Source of the DNA: Opitutales bacterium
GTDB lineage: Bacteria; Verrucomicrobiota; Verrucomicrobiia; Opitutales; UBA953
Assembly: GCA_017546455.1 (NCBI GenBank)
Contig: JAFYWY010000017.1
Span: 24,933-88,932, forward strand
Direction of reading: 5' to 3'
Length of the DNA stretch: 64,000 nucleotides
This document shows, piece after piece, positions 32,863 to 40,971 of the stretch (the stretch's first letter is position 1; each line of letters opens with the position of its first letter). The translations under genes and the position numbers were made by a program. The notes below the pieces were generated by a model that worked only from the letters and a program-made list of their open reading frames with translations, searched no databases and was not told the DNA's origin.

Positions 32863-33155
32863 TGCCCGGAACCGACCTTGATGCACACGCTTTGGCTGCC
32901 GACATTAAGAATTTGTCGAAAGATTTGCGTGATATGCGCGACGAAAATCGAGCATGGCGCGAGAAGCAGTTGGCGATTTTGAATCAGCTGAGCGAGAACA
33001 AGGAAACGACTCGCATGCTGATTCGTCGTTGTGATGTTTTGGAGCGTCGTTTGGACAAGGCGGATCGTAGCATTACGTCCCTGACTGCCTGGAAATACTG
33101 GCAGACGGGTATTTTGGCCGGTGTTATTGGCGTTTTTGAGTTTTTGAAGCGATGA
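32862..33155 (+). CDS. Holin/XhlA-like coiled-coil membrane protein
   Basis: 97 residues. A coiled coil at about 12-65 (DIKNLSKDLRDMRDENRAWR) and one C-terminal membrane helix (WQTGILAGVIGVFEFLKR). This layout matches haemolysin XhlA/holin-accessory phage proteins. Next to the lipoprotein gene, so these two are the best lysis candidates in the window. Start at 32862-32864 (an overlapping GTG at 32859 is possible). Overlaps its neighbours. Confidence 0.55.
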   Translation: MPGTDLDAHALAADIKNLSKDLRDMRDENRAWREKQLAILNQLSENKETTRMLIRRCDVLERRLDKADRSITSLTAWKYWQTGILAGVIGVFEFLKR

Positions 33156-33448
33156 GAGAACAGAAAAATGACGGACTCCCGCTTGAACCGTGGGAAATCG
33201 AGTCTCAAGAGAAGCGTGCTGCGCGTGAGAAGCGTGCTGCCGAGGTCGCCGAGCACCGCCGAAAGCTTGCCGTGACGATGCGTAAGGTGCGCGACATGGA
33301 CGGTGGCGCTGAGCTTTTGGATTACATCAAGAACCGGATTTGTGAGTTTGACGCTTGCGGGTTTATTACGAACGAGCGTGCAGACTGTTTTTGGCAGGGT
33401 CGCCGTTTTGTTTGGGGCGAGCTGTCCAAACTGATGAACGAAAAATAA
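33152..33448 (+). CDS. Bbp19-like small phage protein
   Basis: 98 residues. GGAELLDYIKNRICEFDACG and DCFWQGRRFVWGELSKLM resemble Bbp19-type podophage proteins found between portal and scaffold. The N-terminal third is charged coiled coil. Start overlaps the previous stop by ATGA. Confidence 0.6.
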   Translation: MREQKNDGLPLEPWEIESQEKRAAREKRAAEVAEHRRKLAVTMRKVRDMDGGAELLDYIKNRICEFDACGFITNERADCFWQGRRFVWGELSKLMNEK

Positions 33449-33451
33449 TTT

Positions 33452-34384
33452 ATGGAAAACGAAGACAACACAACTACTACGACTACGACAACGACTGAGC
33501 CGGCGGCAACGGAGAACAAGGCCGTTGAGAATCCGGCAACGGAAAAGCCGGCCGAAACTAAGGCTATGGAGACGAAGCCGGCGGAAAAGGGGCGTTCGAG
33601 CATTTTTGCTTCGGAAGCTAAGCCGGCAACGCACTGGGCGGACTCTCTGCCGGAAGAATTGCGCGGGAACGCCGAGCTTCGCAAGTTTAAGGATTCGACT
33701 GAGGCCCTTAAAGCCTATGTGAATTTGGTTCCGATGATCGGCCGCAAGGGGCTGGCAGCTCCGGCCGACGTAAACGATCAGGTGGCTATGGACGCTTATT
33801 TTAAGGCTCGCCGTGGTTCCGTCGAAACTCCGGACGCTTATTCCCGTAAGTTCAGCTCGGAAGATTTGGTCGGCATGGACAAAGAGGCGTTTGATACGAT
33901 TTCGGCCTTTATGTTTGCGAACGGCTTCTCCGACATTGAGCACGGCAAGACGCTGGACTTGATTGCCGGTTTGCGTGAGCGCGAGGCTGCCCGATGGGAA
34001 GAAGAAAACGAAGCTCGCTATCAGAAGTGTGTGCGCGAGCTGAAGAACGACTGGGGCGACGAATATGACGCGAACCTGAAAAAGGTTCAGAATTTCATGT
34101 CCAAGTTCCCGGGTGCGTTGAAAGCATTACAAACTTATGGCCTTGAGAACGATGCGGAGATGTGCCGCATGTTCTTGGCGGCGGCTCGTGGTGTTTCCGA
34201 AGCCAGCAAACCGCGTGACACGGCATCGGTGCAGTCTCCGAAAGACCTTATGAAAGAGATTGATTCTTTGATGAAAGAGAAGTCTTTCAGTGATCCGAAT
34301 TCTGCCGGGTACGCTTTGGCCCAGCGCCGTTTCAATGAGCTTATGCAGCGCAAGGCTGCCCTGCGTGCGCAGGGACTACTTTAG
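33452..34384 (+). CDS. Capsid assembly scaffolding protein
   Basis: 310 residues. A Thr/Glu/Pro low-complexity N-terminus (TTTTTTTTTEPAATENKAVE), then a helical body (HWADSLPEELRGNAELRKFK and onward) and C-terminal coiled coil (FNELMQRKAALRAQGLL). The charged, helical composition and position after portal identify it as scaffold. In T7-like phages the capsid gene follows at once; here a 6-kb island intervenes. A terminator follows at 34410. Confidence 0.82.
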   Translation: MENEDNTTTTTTTTTEPAATENKAVENPATEKPAETKAMETKPAEKGRSSIFASEAKPATHWADSLPEELRGNAELRKFKDSTEALKAYVNLVPMIGRKGLAAPADVNDQVAMDAYFKARRGSVETPDAYSRKFSSEDLVGMDKEAFDTISAFMFANGFSDIEHGKTLDLIAGLREREAARWEEENEARYQKCVRELKNDWGDEYDANLKKVQNFMSKFPGALKALQTYGLENDAEMCRMFLAAARGVSEASKPRDTASVQSPKDLMKEIDSLMKEKSFSDPNSAGYALAQRRFNELMQRKAALRAQGLL

Positions 34385-34409
34385 TTTTCTCTCATCCATG
34401 ATATGTCCT

Positions 34410-34438
34410 GGGGAGGCCCGCAAGGGTCTCCCTTTTTT
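34410..34438 (+). terminator. Intrinsic terminator after scaffold gene
   Basis: GGGAGGCCC and GGGTCTCCC pair around GCAA, followed by TTTTTT. It closes the TerS-to-scaffold transcript and precedes the tail-fibre gene, so the island that follows probably has its own promoter. Confidence 0.75.
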
Positions 34439-34610
34439 ATGGCAAAAAGCGGCTCCCCGTGGTGCGCATTGTAAAGAGGCGTGGGGAGCATTCTTGCCGT
34501 GAGTATTGGCGTGGAGGTTTTTAAAGACAAGCTATTTGCGAGCTTATGGCTGGAACGTGAAAAAGGTTTTGTTCGCTCGTATAAAGGGTGCAAACAGAAA
34601 GCCGCCTATT

Positions 34611-37600
34611 ATGAGTGAAACTTACCAAAAACATATCGTCTCTGTGAACGGCAGTGGAACCGTTTCTATTCCTTTTGAATGGAGCGATCCGAGCGAAGTT
34701 TACGTTTATTGCTATGGCTCCGTTGGCCCGTACACGGGAACGTTGGCCGGAATGATTGCGAACGGTTGGGTTTCGCTTTTGGGCGCAGCCGGTGGCGACG
34801 TTTTGACGCACTTCCAGGCTGGGCAGCGCGTATGGATGGTGTTGAGCCGACAAACTGCGCTGGATTCGTATTCGTCGTTGCGCGATCTGCTTAAAGCGAT
34901 TGATGAATTGCGCGCCGAGATTCAGTGCACGTTCCGTGTTCCGGATGTTTTTCTGCCTGTGTTGGCGGCGTTCCCGGCAACCGAGCGAAAGGGCAAGGCG
35001 CTTGTCTTTGACGATAATGGCAATCCGGCGCTTGGTGATGTGGCTGGCGGCGACGTAAAGACGGCCCGTGATGAGACCTTGCAGGCGGCTTCGGACGTTA
35101 AGGCCCGAGCGGAACAAACGGCCGAGTCTGTAGAGGATGCGAAGCAGTGGGCTTTGAAGTCGGCTGATGCTTATTCTCGTTTGGTCAGTGCTGCGGACGC
35201 GATTTTGAAAGCTACCGATGACGCCGTCGTCGGGTGCAAACAGGAAATTCAGCGCCTGCTGAACAACGCGGACGTCGCCGGGAGCGAAAAGCTGCGTGAA
35301 TTGCAGGTTCGTTTTGAGCAGTATGTTGCTACGCTCGGTCAGGCGGTTTCTTCGGCCAGCGCCCAGTGGGATGCGTTGTTGTCCGGCGCTATGACGTCGA
35401 TTTCCGAGGCTCGTGAAACGTCGGTTTTGAACGTCGAGAATTCCCGCGAAAGCGCTCTGAACGCAATGGGCGTGGAGCTGAACCATTCTTTGCGCGTGAT
35501 TCGTGAGTGCGTTGAAGCGTATGGCCTTGAACTGAAAAATCAGACAAAAACCATGCTTGATGAGCTGCGCGAGGTCTATTCCCAGGAATGGGCCGACAGT
35601 GCAAAGCAGTGGGCGACGAAGTTTTCGGATCTTGAGAAAAGCATCGAAAACCGGTTGCAGTGGTCTGACGTTCGCAGTGGCATTCAGACTCAGAGCATTC
35701 TTGGCTGGGACGAAATTTCGAATAAGGCGACTTCGAACGCCATGTACCTTGACGGTGTCGGCATCCGTGCGATTAGCCAGGGTGCGGATGTTTTGTTCCC
35801 GGTCAAAGGCGGGACGCTTGCGTTGCTTTCCGACGTGGACGAGAAGCTCGGCGATATTTCTTCCGACACGTTTGCGTTGCGAGAAAACGGAACGATTAAG
35901 TCTCCGACGATTCTTGAGGGCAAGGCTTCTTCGCTTTGCTCGATCCCTGTTGCAGAAGTTCCGGAAAACGCGGACAATGCGAGTTATGATGCGTTTCTCG
36001 GAACTTTGAATTCGGTTGGGATTGTCGGCGAAAGCATTATTCCTACGACGCTCTCGTTCTATCGCCGAAACGCAAACGGGTATGTTGATACCGACGTCCC
36101 GCGTTTCTTGCAGATTCGCCGTAGAGACGCGAATGGGAATTGGTACATCGCGTACAACTCTTGGAATGGCCTGGCTCCGAATTCTTTCCTTTTGGCCGGC
36201 GATGAAATGAAGTGGATTCTTTTCGAAGTTGCCGGAGGCCCGATCCCGGACGACGAAGTGATTTCCATTACAGAAACTGACGATGAGGCCGGCACAAATT
36301 TGGTTTCCTGGGGGGCTAAAGCGACTCGCATTTATGGCGGTGGCATTGCTTCGGGAGCTGAAATCATTGAGTCGAACAGGGCTTCTCACGCTCCGTTGTT
36401 GAAGATGGATTTCTACTTGCTGTCCGATATTGCTACGAAAGGCGATGTCGAAGCGGTTGAGCTTTTGAAAGCTGATTTGGTGCACTTCCATGATATTTCT
36501 GACGTCACTAACTTGCAGACTCAGCTTGATTCAAAGGCTCCGAAGACGGCTCTTTCGAATTATCTCCCGTTCGCTGGGGGTACCTTGAGTGGCGACTTAA
36601 CGATTGTGACTGGCTCCGGCGGGCTTCGTATGCCTAACGGAGCGAGCATTTTCGCTCCGAACGCTGGAATTTATCCGATTACTGTTGATCTTGGCGGAAG
36701 TGTAAAACTTGCCGGAAACATGCTTGAGCTTCCGAATAGCGACGGAAGCAACATTGGGATTTATTTCAATTACGACCCGTCAACTACTTCCGGCGATGGC
36801 CGCATCAATGTCTCTTTCTTTGGGTACAAGGGTGGGAGCATTTTCCCGGACATGACGTATAAATTCCGAGATGCCCTTGGGGGCGATACTACTGTTGCTA
36901 CGCTTGGCGACCTTTCCGACTACGCTAAATATGGCACGACTGGCGATGAAACCGATATTTCGTTCGGGCAGCGATCGAGTGCTAAAGGCGGGTCTTCCGT
37001 AGCTATTGGTACTGCCGCTAAGGCGTTGGATAGCGGGGCGGTTGCATTTGGTTCAGCTGCTGAGGGGGAAGGTAGCTACTCTACTGCTCTTGGCGGTGCA
37101 TCTTACGCAGCTGGCGAGTCTTCTGTTGCTGTTGGCGATAGTGCGTGTGCGTCCTCAAACTTTACAGTCACAGCTGGATATTGTGCAAACGTAGACGAGC
37201 CGGCAGAGGGTGCTATTGCTATCGGAGCTGAATCAAGTGCGTCTAATATACTCGGCGTTGCCATGGGGTACTCTTCGTTTACGGAGGGTGGCGCTTCTAT
37301 TTCAATAGGCAGCAATTCTTATTCTTCAGGTTCCAGCGCTATCGCCTTAGGGTATAAAGCAAGTGCTGATGACACGAATGCTATTTCGATTGGAACACAG
37401 TCTCATGCGAGCGCTCGATGTAATATTTCTATTGGCCACGATTCCCGTGCTGATGCCAGCGAATCTATCGCAGTCGGGCTTTCTGCAAAATCATTAGGAG
37501 ATAACTCCTGTGCTTTTGGTGCTATTTCCTGCGCGTCAGCGCATTACTCTTGTTCTATTGGTCGGGTGTCTTATGCTGGCGGGTCGTATGGAGTCTCTGT

Positions 37601-38030
37601 TGGTTATGCTGCCGCCTCCGGTTCGGAAGGCTCGACTGCTCTCGGTGCGTTTAGTGTAGCTAATGGAGTATGCTCGACTGCTGTTGGCTATGGCGCGACG
37701 GCTTGTGAGAGTGCTCAGGTTTTTGGCGCTTTTGGACGCAACGCGAATCCCGGGACTACTGTTATTTCTGCAATTTCCGACGCGTATTGTTGCAGTGTCT
37801 CGTCTATTGTTCAGCTGTATTTAATTACTGCTGGAAGCGATCTGTCTAAACAATATTGCGGTGGAGAGGCTGGCTTGGGGTTTATAGAAACAAGTGCTGC
37901 TGGACTTTCCGGGGAGCCGGAGATTATTCATAGCGGGACGAAAAAATTGTCAGACATTTTTACTGACAATAAAGATACGTTTTCTCCCCAGATGGAGGCT
38001 GTCATTTCCTGTGGAAGTCCGTGTTGTTAA
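34611..38030 (+). CDS. Tail fibre with YadA-like head repeats
   Basis: 1139 residues from MSETYQKHIVSVNGSGTVSI. The N-terminus (about 1-130) resembles virion-attachment domains of podovirus tail fibres. Residues about 130-400 are coiled coil or helical (EQTAESVEDAKQWALKSADA). Residues about 785-1040 contain many SVAIGxxAxAxGxxAVAxGxx-type turns (SSAIALGYKASADDTNAISI, NSCAFGAISCASAHYSCSIG), the left-handed beta-roll of trimeric autotransporter heads (YadA/Hep_Hag). The C-terminus is Cys-rich (CGSPCC). A TTG start at 34506 is rejected in favour of this ATG, although no strong ribosome site is seen. It is the likely receptor-binding protein. Confidence 0.8.
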   Translation: MSETYQKHIVSVNGSGTVSIPFEWSDPSEVYVYCYGSVGPYTGTLAGMIANGWVSLLGAAGGDVLTHFQAGQRVWMVLSRQTALDSYSSLRDLLKAIDELRAEIQCTFRVPDVFLPVLAAFPATERKGKALVFDDNGNPALGDVAGGDVKTARDETLQAASDVKARAEQTAESVEDAKQWALKSADAYSRLVSAADAILKATDDAVVGCKQEIQRLLNNADVAGSEKLRELQVRFEQYVATLGQAVSSASAQWDALLSGAMTSISEARETSVLNVENSRESALNAMGVELNHSLRVIRECVEAYGLELKNQTKTMLDELREVYSQEWADSAKQWATKFSDLEKSIENRLQWSDVRSGIQTQSILGWDEISNKATSNAMYLDGVGIRAISQGADVLFPVKGGTLALLSDVDEKLGDISSDTFALRENGTIKSPTILEGKASSLCSIPVAEVPENADNASYDAFLGTLNSVGIVGESIIPTTLSFYRRNANGYVDTDVPRFLQIRRRDANGNWYIAYNSWNGLAPNSFLLAGDEMKWILFEVAGGPIPDDEVISITETDDEAGTNLVSWGAKATRIYGGGIASGAEIIESNRASHAPLLKMDFYLLSDIATKGDVEAVELLKADLVHFHDISDVTNLQTQLDSKAPKTALSNYLPFAGGTLSGDLTIVTGSGGLRMPNGASIFAPNAGIYPITVDLGGSVKLAGNMLELPNSDGSNIGIYFNYDPSTTSGDGRINVSFFGYKGGSIFPDMTYKFRDALGGDTTVATLGDLSDYAKYGTTGDETDISFGQRSSAKGGSSVAIGTAAKALDSGAVAFGSAAEGEGSYSTALGGASYAAGESSVAVGDSACASSNFTVTAGYCANVDEPAEGAIAIGAESSASNILGVAMGYSSFTEGGASISIGSNSYSSGSSAIALGYKASADDTNAISIGTQSHASARCNISIGHDSRADASESIAVGLSAKSLGDNSCAFGAISCASAHYSCSIGRVSYAGGSYGVSVGYAAASGSEGSTALGAFSVANGVCSTAVGYGATACESAQVFGAFGRNANPGTTVISAISDAYCCSVSSIVQLYLITAGSDLSKQYCGGEAGLGFIETSAAGLSGEPEIIHSGTKKLSDIFTDNKDTFSPQMEAVISCGSPCC

Positions 38031-38042
38031 GGAGTTTTACTT

Positions 38043-38597
38043 ATGGAAAAACGATTGAAAAAACGAAATGTTTTATCATTTGAGGAACCCAAGCCTCTTG
38101 AAGGTAAAAGGGTTTTGCTCATTGGAAGCGGAAGCGATTTGAATGGGCGTAAAATGGGTGACCGTATCTCGGCCGCAGAGTGCGAATGGGATATGATCGC
38201 CCGAGTCAACCGTCCTTACGGTGATGCCGAAGACGTTGGAAAGAGGCTCGACCTATGCTTCGTTTGTCGGCGTGTTTGGTTGAACCTGAACTTCAACCCG
38301 TCTTTCCTGCGCAACAATTTCAACGTTATTGCGTTTGACGATGGCGTTGGCTGCGAACAGGGGTACCGCTCTAAGGCGGCTCACGAAGCCAATATCGGCA
38401 CAAAATCTTCTACTGGTTTTGCTGCTGCTTACTGGCTCCTTGAGCAAGGCGCTACCGTCGAAATCATCGGCTTTGGTTCCGGTGAAAACAAGTCGGTTAA
38501 AACCTATCCGGATGGCACGGTCGACAATAACCCGAACTACGACTGGGCTGCAGAGCGCCAATGGCTTGAATCTCAACCGAACGTTAAGTTCCTATGA
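38043..38597 (+). CDS. Sialyltransferase-like (GT29/GT42-type) protein
   Basis: 184 residues. RVLLIGSGSDLNG near residue 25 and DMIARVNRPYGDAEDVGKRL near 50-70 match the large sialylmotif pattern of GT29 (VGNSG, ViRvN, DvG). Later, TKSSTGFAAAYWLLEQGATV and IIGFG near 128-145, then YDWAAERQWLESQ near the C-terminus, match the layout of sialyltransferases of GT29/GT42. It is shorter than typical enzymes (about 260-300) and probably a minimal catalytic domain. It overlaps the next gene by ATGA, and that gene looks like a CMP-sialate synthetase, which makes sugar-donor transfer very plausible. Acceptor unknown: tail fibre, capsid or host surface. Confidence 0.65.
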   Translation: MEKRLKKRNVLSFEEPKPLEGKRVLLIGSGSDLNGRKMGDRISAAECEWDMIARVNRPYGDAEDVGKRLDLCFVCRRVWLNLNFNPSFLRNNFNVIAFDDGVGCEQGYRSKAAHEANIGTKSSTGFAAAYWLLEQGATVEIIGFGSGENKSVKTYPDGTVDNNPNYDWAAERQWLESQPNVKFL

Positions 38598-39238
38598 TCC
38601 ATGTCTTAATTACAGTTAAGCCGAGCGAGCGCCTCCCGAATAAGAATCTATTCTTCTCTCAAAAGACGTTTGCATGGCTTTTTCAGGAGATTGCCTACAT
38701 CCAAGAGGCCGTTAAGGTCTATACGGTTGGCTTCCGATCTGAGTTGCCGGAATGCCTCCCGTTTGGGTGGGAGCATATCGAGTGCGACACGGGTTCTCAC
38801 TTGGAAGACTGTCGTTTTGCTTGTGACAAAATTGCAGCTATTCGAGGCTCGGCCATTAGTGGAGATGTGTTCGTCCAGCCGCTCCTTTCTCAGCCGTTTC
38901 GTCGGCAACGCCTCCTTGCAGATGCTGTGGCGGCGACGCGCGAACACGGTTCGGCCGTAAGTGTCTGCATGGCGAAAGACTTGTCTTGGCGCAACGTTGT
39001 TGTTTCGGACGGAAAAGCTAAGCTTTGCGGCATTGAGCGCAGTGAGGATTTGCGTCCGTACCTTGACGGAGCGATTTACGCATGGAAGCCGGAAAATCTT
39101 GATTCTATTTTCGACAAGTCGGCTTCGCATGGATTCGTAGTAAACTACACTGGATTCCCGTGTGATATTGACCACAACACGGACATTCCGCCCGGCTTCC
39201 AACTGTCTTATTCGGAGTTTCTGTTTGGTCGAAAATAA
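38594..39238 (+). CDS. CMP-nonulosonate (sialate) cytidylyltransferase-like protein
   Basis: 214 residues, normal for NeuA-type enzymes (CTP plus sialic or related nonulosonic acid to the CMP-sugar). The N-terminal nucleotide-binding motif, normally AxxGSKRIPxKN, reads VKPSERLPNKNLFF at about residues 8-21. The LLQPTSP-like step reads FVQPLLSQPFRRQRLLADAV near 95, NGAIY near the C-terminus reads DGAIYAW near 157, and DIDHNTDIPPGFQLSYSEF matches the terminal DIDtpeDl...Ae block. The first Arg-Gly part is changed, so activity needs proof. Couples with the upstream sialyltransferase-like gene. No nonulosonate synthesis genes are seen here, so the sugar would come from the host. Confidence 0.68.
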   Translation: MIHVLITVKPSERLPNKNLFFSQKTFAWLFQEIAYIQEAVKVYTVGFRSELPECLPFGWEHIECDTGSHLEDCRFACDKIAAIRGSAISGDVFVQPLLSQPFRRQRLLADAVAATREHGSAVSVCMAKDLSWRNVVVSDGKAKLCGIERSEDLRPYLDGAIYAWKPENLDSIFDKSASHGFVVNYTGFPCDIDHNTDIPPGFQLSYSEFLFGRK

Positions 39239-39245
39239 ATCAATC

Positions 39246-39276
39246 AGCGCTCACCTTTTCCGGGTGGGCGCTTTTT
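39246..39276 (+). terminator. Intrinsic terminator after the sialylation-like pair
   Basis: AGCGCTCACC pairs with GGGTGGGCGCT around TTTTCC, followed by TTTTT. It closes the tail fibre/sialylation transcript; the next gene is inverted. Confidence 0.75.
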
Positions 39277-39388
39277 GTCCTTTTTCGTCCTAACTCGTCC
39301 TTTATTTTACTTTGTCGGCCTTTTTGTTCATGCGGCCTACATGGCGATTGTCGAAATAAGCTCGGGCGAGCGTGCTTATTTAAACGGA

Positions 39389-40342
39389 TTAGGTGCTAAT
39401 TTCTTTGCGGGGGTGTTTGTGCGGAAAAATGCACTGGCATTCTGTGTTAGACGTGTAGTGCCGTACTCCGAGTATGTGGTGTGTACGCGGCTTTTTGTCG
39501 AACCTTGGAGAAATCAAGTCAACAAGCTCTTTTTCGTTGAACTCTACATAGCGTCGTAGTGCGTATGCGCATAAATCTGCGATTTGAACCATTCCGGAAA
39601 ACGAGCTATCGATGAAAAGCGGAACTTCGACAAGGTGTTTTACGCTTGAGAGAAACGTCCCTTTTTTGAAGTAGTTTTTCATGTTTAGCGTTAATTGCGA
39701 TGCGACGCTTGGGTTGTTGTCGTATATGAGAATTCCCCGGGTGTTGTGTCGCCAGGAAGATTTCTTTTCAAGGAATTTCTCAATGCGAAGCACTACTTGT
39801 TCGAACGCCTGTGTTGTAGGAGTCAGAGAGTGTGCTGGAGGTGTGTAGTTTGATTTGTCGATAATTTCCGCGAATATTCGCACGTCTTTCCATCGACCGA
39901 CAATTTCCGCCAAATCTCTAACAAACTGTCTGCGCTCGGTTTCTGTTAGGTGTGTATAGGCCTCTGTTTTGTTGAAAAGCTTTTTCGCGTCAGAGATGGT
40001 TTTCAATATCTTGCGTTTTTTGGTTTCGTCTTTCTCGGCCTTAGCTTCCTTTTTTCGAGTGTTTATAAATTTCGCGCGTTCTGCTTTTACTGCAAGGCGG
40101 CGTTCTTCCGCTGAAAGCTTTTCGAAGTTCTCAATGCACGTTTGTTCGTGATACGTTCTGCACATCCATGCGACGTGTACTTCGTCTTCCTCTTTTATGC
40201 CGTAGCGAAATTTGATGCGCTGTAAGGCTTGATCCGCCTCCCTCCAGAAGTCGATTGGTAATCCTATTGCTGCGAGTACAAACTGTTTTGAATTCCCGGA
40301 CGTTTCCGGAGTTCCTGATTCGTCAATGTAAAAAAGGTGCAT
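39389..40342 (-). CDS. DUF3800-family protein, inverted in the late region
   Basis: 317 residues. Starts MHLFYIDESGTPETSGNSKQ; the YIDESGT motif defines DUF3800, which has an RNase H-like fold with acidic residues. A charged coiled insertion lies at about 65-115 (KKEAKAEKDETKKRKILKTI), then GILIYDNNPSVASQL near 205 and SFSGMVQIADLCAYALRRYV near 250 with conserved Asp. Members occur in prophages and defence-like loci, but no defined activity is assigned here. Opposite to all late genes, so it is a moron with separate control. Start at 40340-40342; an earlier in-frame start adds a 27-residue hydrophobic stretch but is less likely. Confidence 0.8.
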   Translation of the reverse strand: MHLFYIDESGTPETSGNSKQFVLAAIGLPIDFWREADQALQRIKFRYGIKEEDEVHVAWMCRTYHEQTCIENFEKLSAEERRLAVKAERAKFINTRKKEAKAEKDETKKRKILKTISDAKKLFNKTEAYTHLTETERRQFVRDLAEIVGRWKDVRIFAEIIDKSNYTPPAHSLTPTTQAFEQVVLRIEKFLEKKSSWRHNTRGILIYDNNPSVASQLTLNMKNYFKKGTFLSSVKHLVEVPLFIDSSFSGMVQIADLCAYALRRYVEFNEKELVDLISPRFDKKPRTHHILGVRHYTSNTECQCIFPHKHPRKEIST

Positions 40343-40971
40343 GAGAATAAGCCAAAAAAAACGCGTCCGGGGGAAAATCGCAGAGATTTTCAACAGGTCG
40401 TGACGTCCTATCCCCAGGCGCATCTAAAATCATCTTGATTGTGTTTCTGAAAGTCAATGTTTTTGTGTCTGTTCGCCACCACTCGTTTCTTTGGTTAAAC
40501 TAAAAACGCCCACCGTTTCCAATGGGCGTTTTGTGAGAGACGATATGCCGCATAGGTCGAAAACTTATATGCGCCACCCTCACTGGATTCTAAAAGGCGA
40601 CCAGGGGGAAGTTTTCCAACGGGACGTAAACGACCCTCCCCGGACGCGTGAGAGAGCATCTATCTTACGATTTAAAACGTCAATGTTTTTAGTCTGTCGC
40701 AGTTATAGCGAGTTTTAGCACGTTTTAGCAAAATCCTGCTAAAACTTGCTACAACCTCACGGCTATTTTGAAGCTATTTCGGCTGTGTTGGATTGCCGAG
40801 CTTTTTGGCGAATATATATGAGCGACGCGGAGATAATCGCGTCGCAGCAAGACAGATAATCGCTCATCCGGGCGCCCTGTTGAATGTGCGAGCGTTGTAC
40901 CAGCCCTGCGAGTGCAGACAAGCGTTTTCCGAGTCAAAACCACCAAACCACAAAACAAAGGAAAACATACA
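40343..40971. promoter_or_regulatory. 629-bp spacer upstream of the capsid gene
   Basis: No gene credible. It contains a bidirectional hairpin AAAACGCCCA/TGGGCGTTTT (40503-40532), a modest direct repeat GTCAATGTTTTT...GTCTGT at 40453-40476 and 40679-40700, and GTTTTAGCA repeated at 40712 and 40722, the latter inverted with TGCTAAAAC (40722-40745). These symmetrical repeats just upstream of the capsid gene look like operator or promoter-flanking sites. The capsid needs strong expression and has a terminator on each side, so a promoter should lie here. The capsid start has AAAGGA upstream. Confidence 0.5.

Noticed and set aside
34506..34610. Upstream TTG extension of the tail fibre
   Set aside because: The extra 35 residues are basic and unlike an attachment N-terminus; the MSETYQKH start is preferred, although no strong ribosome site is seen.
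40491..40718. 75-residue plus-strand frame in the capsid leader
   Set aside because: Starts in a hairpin region and has no ribosome site or family.
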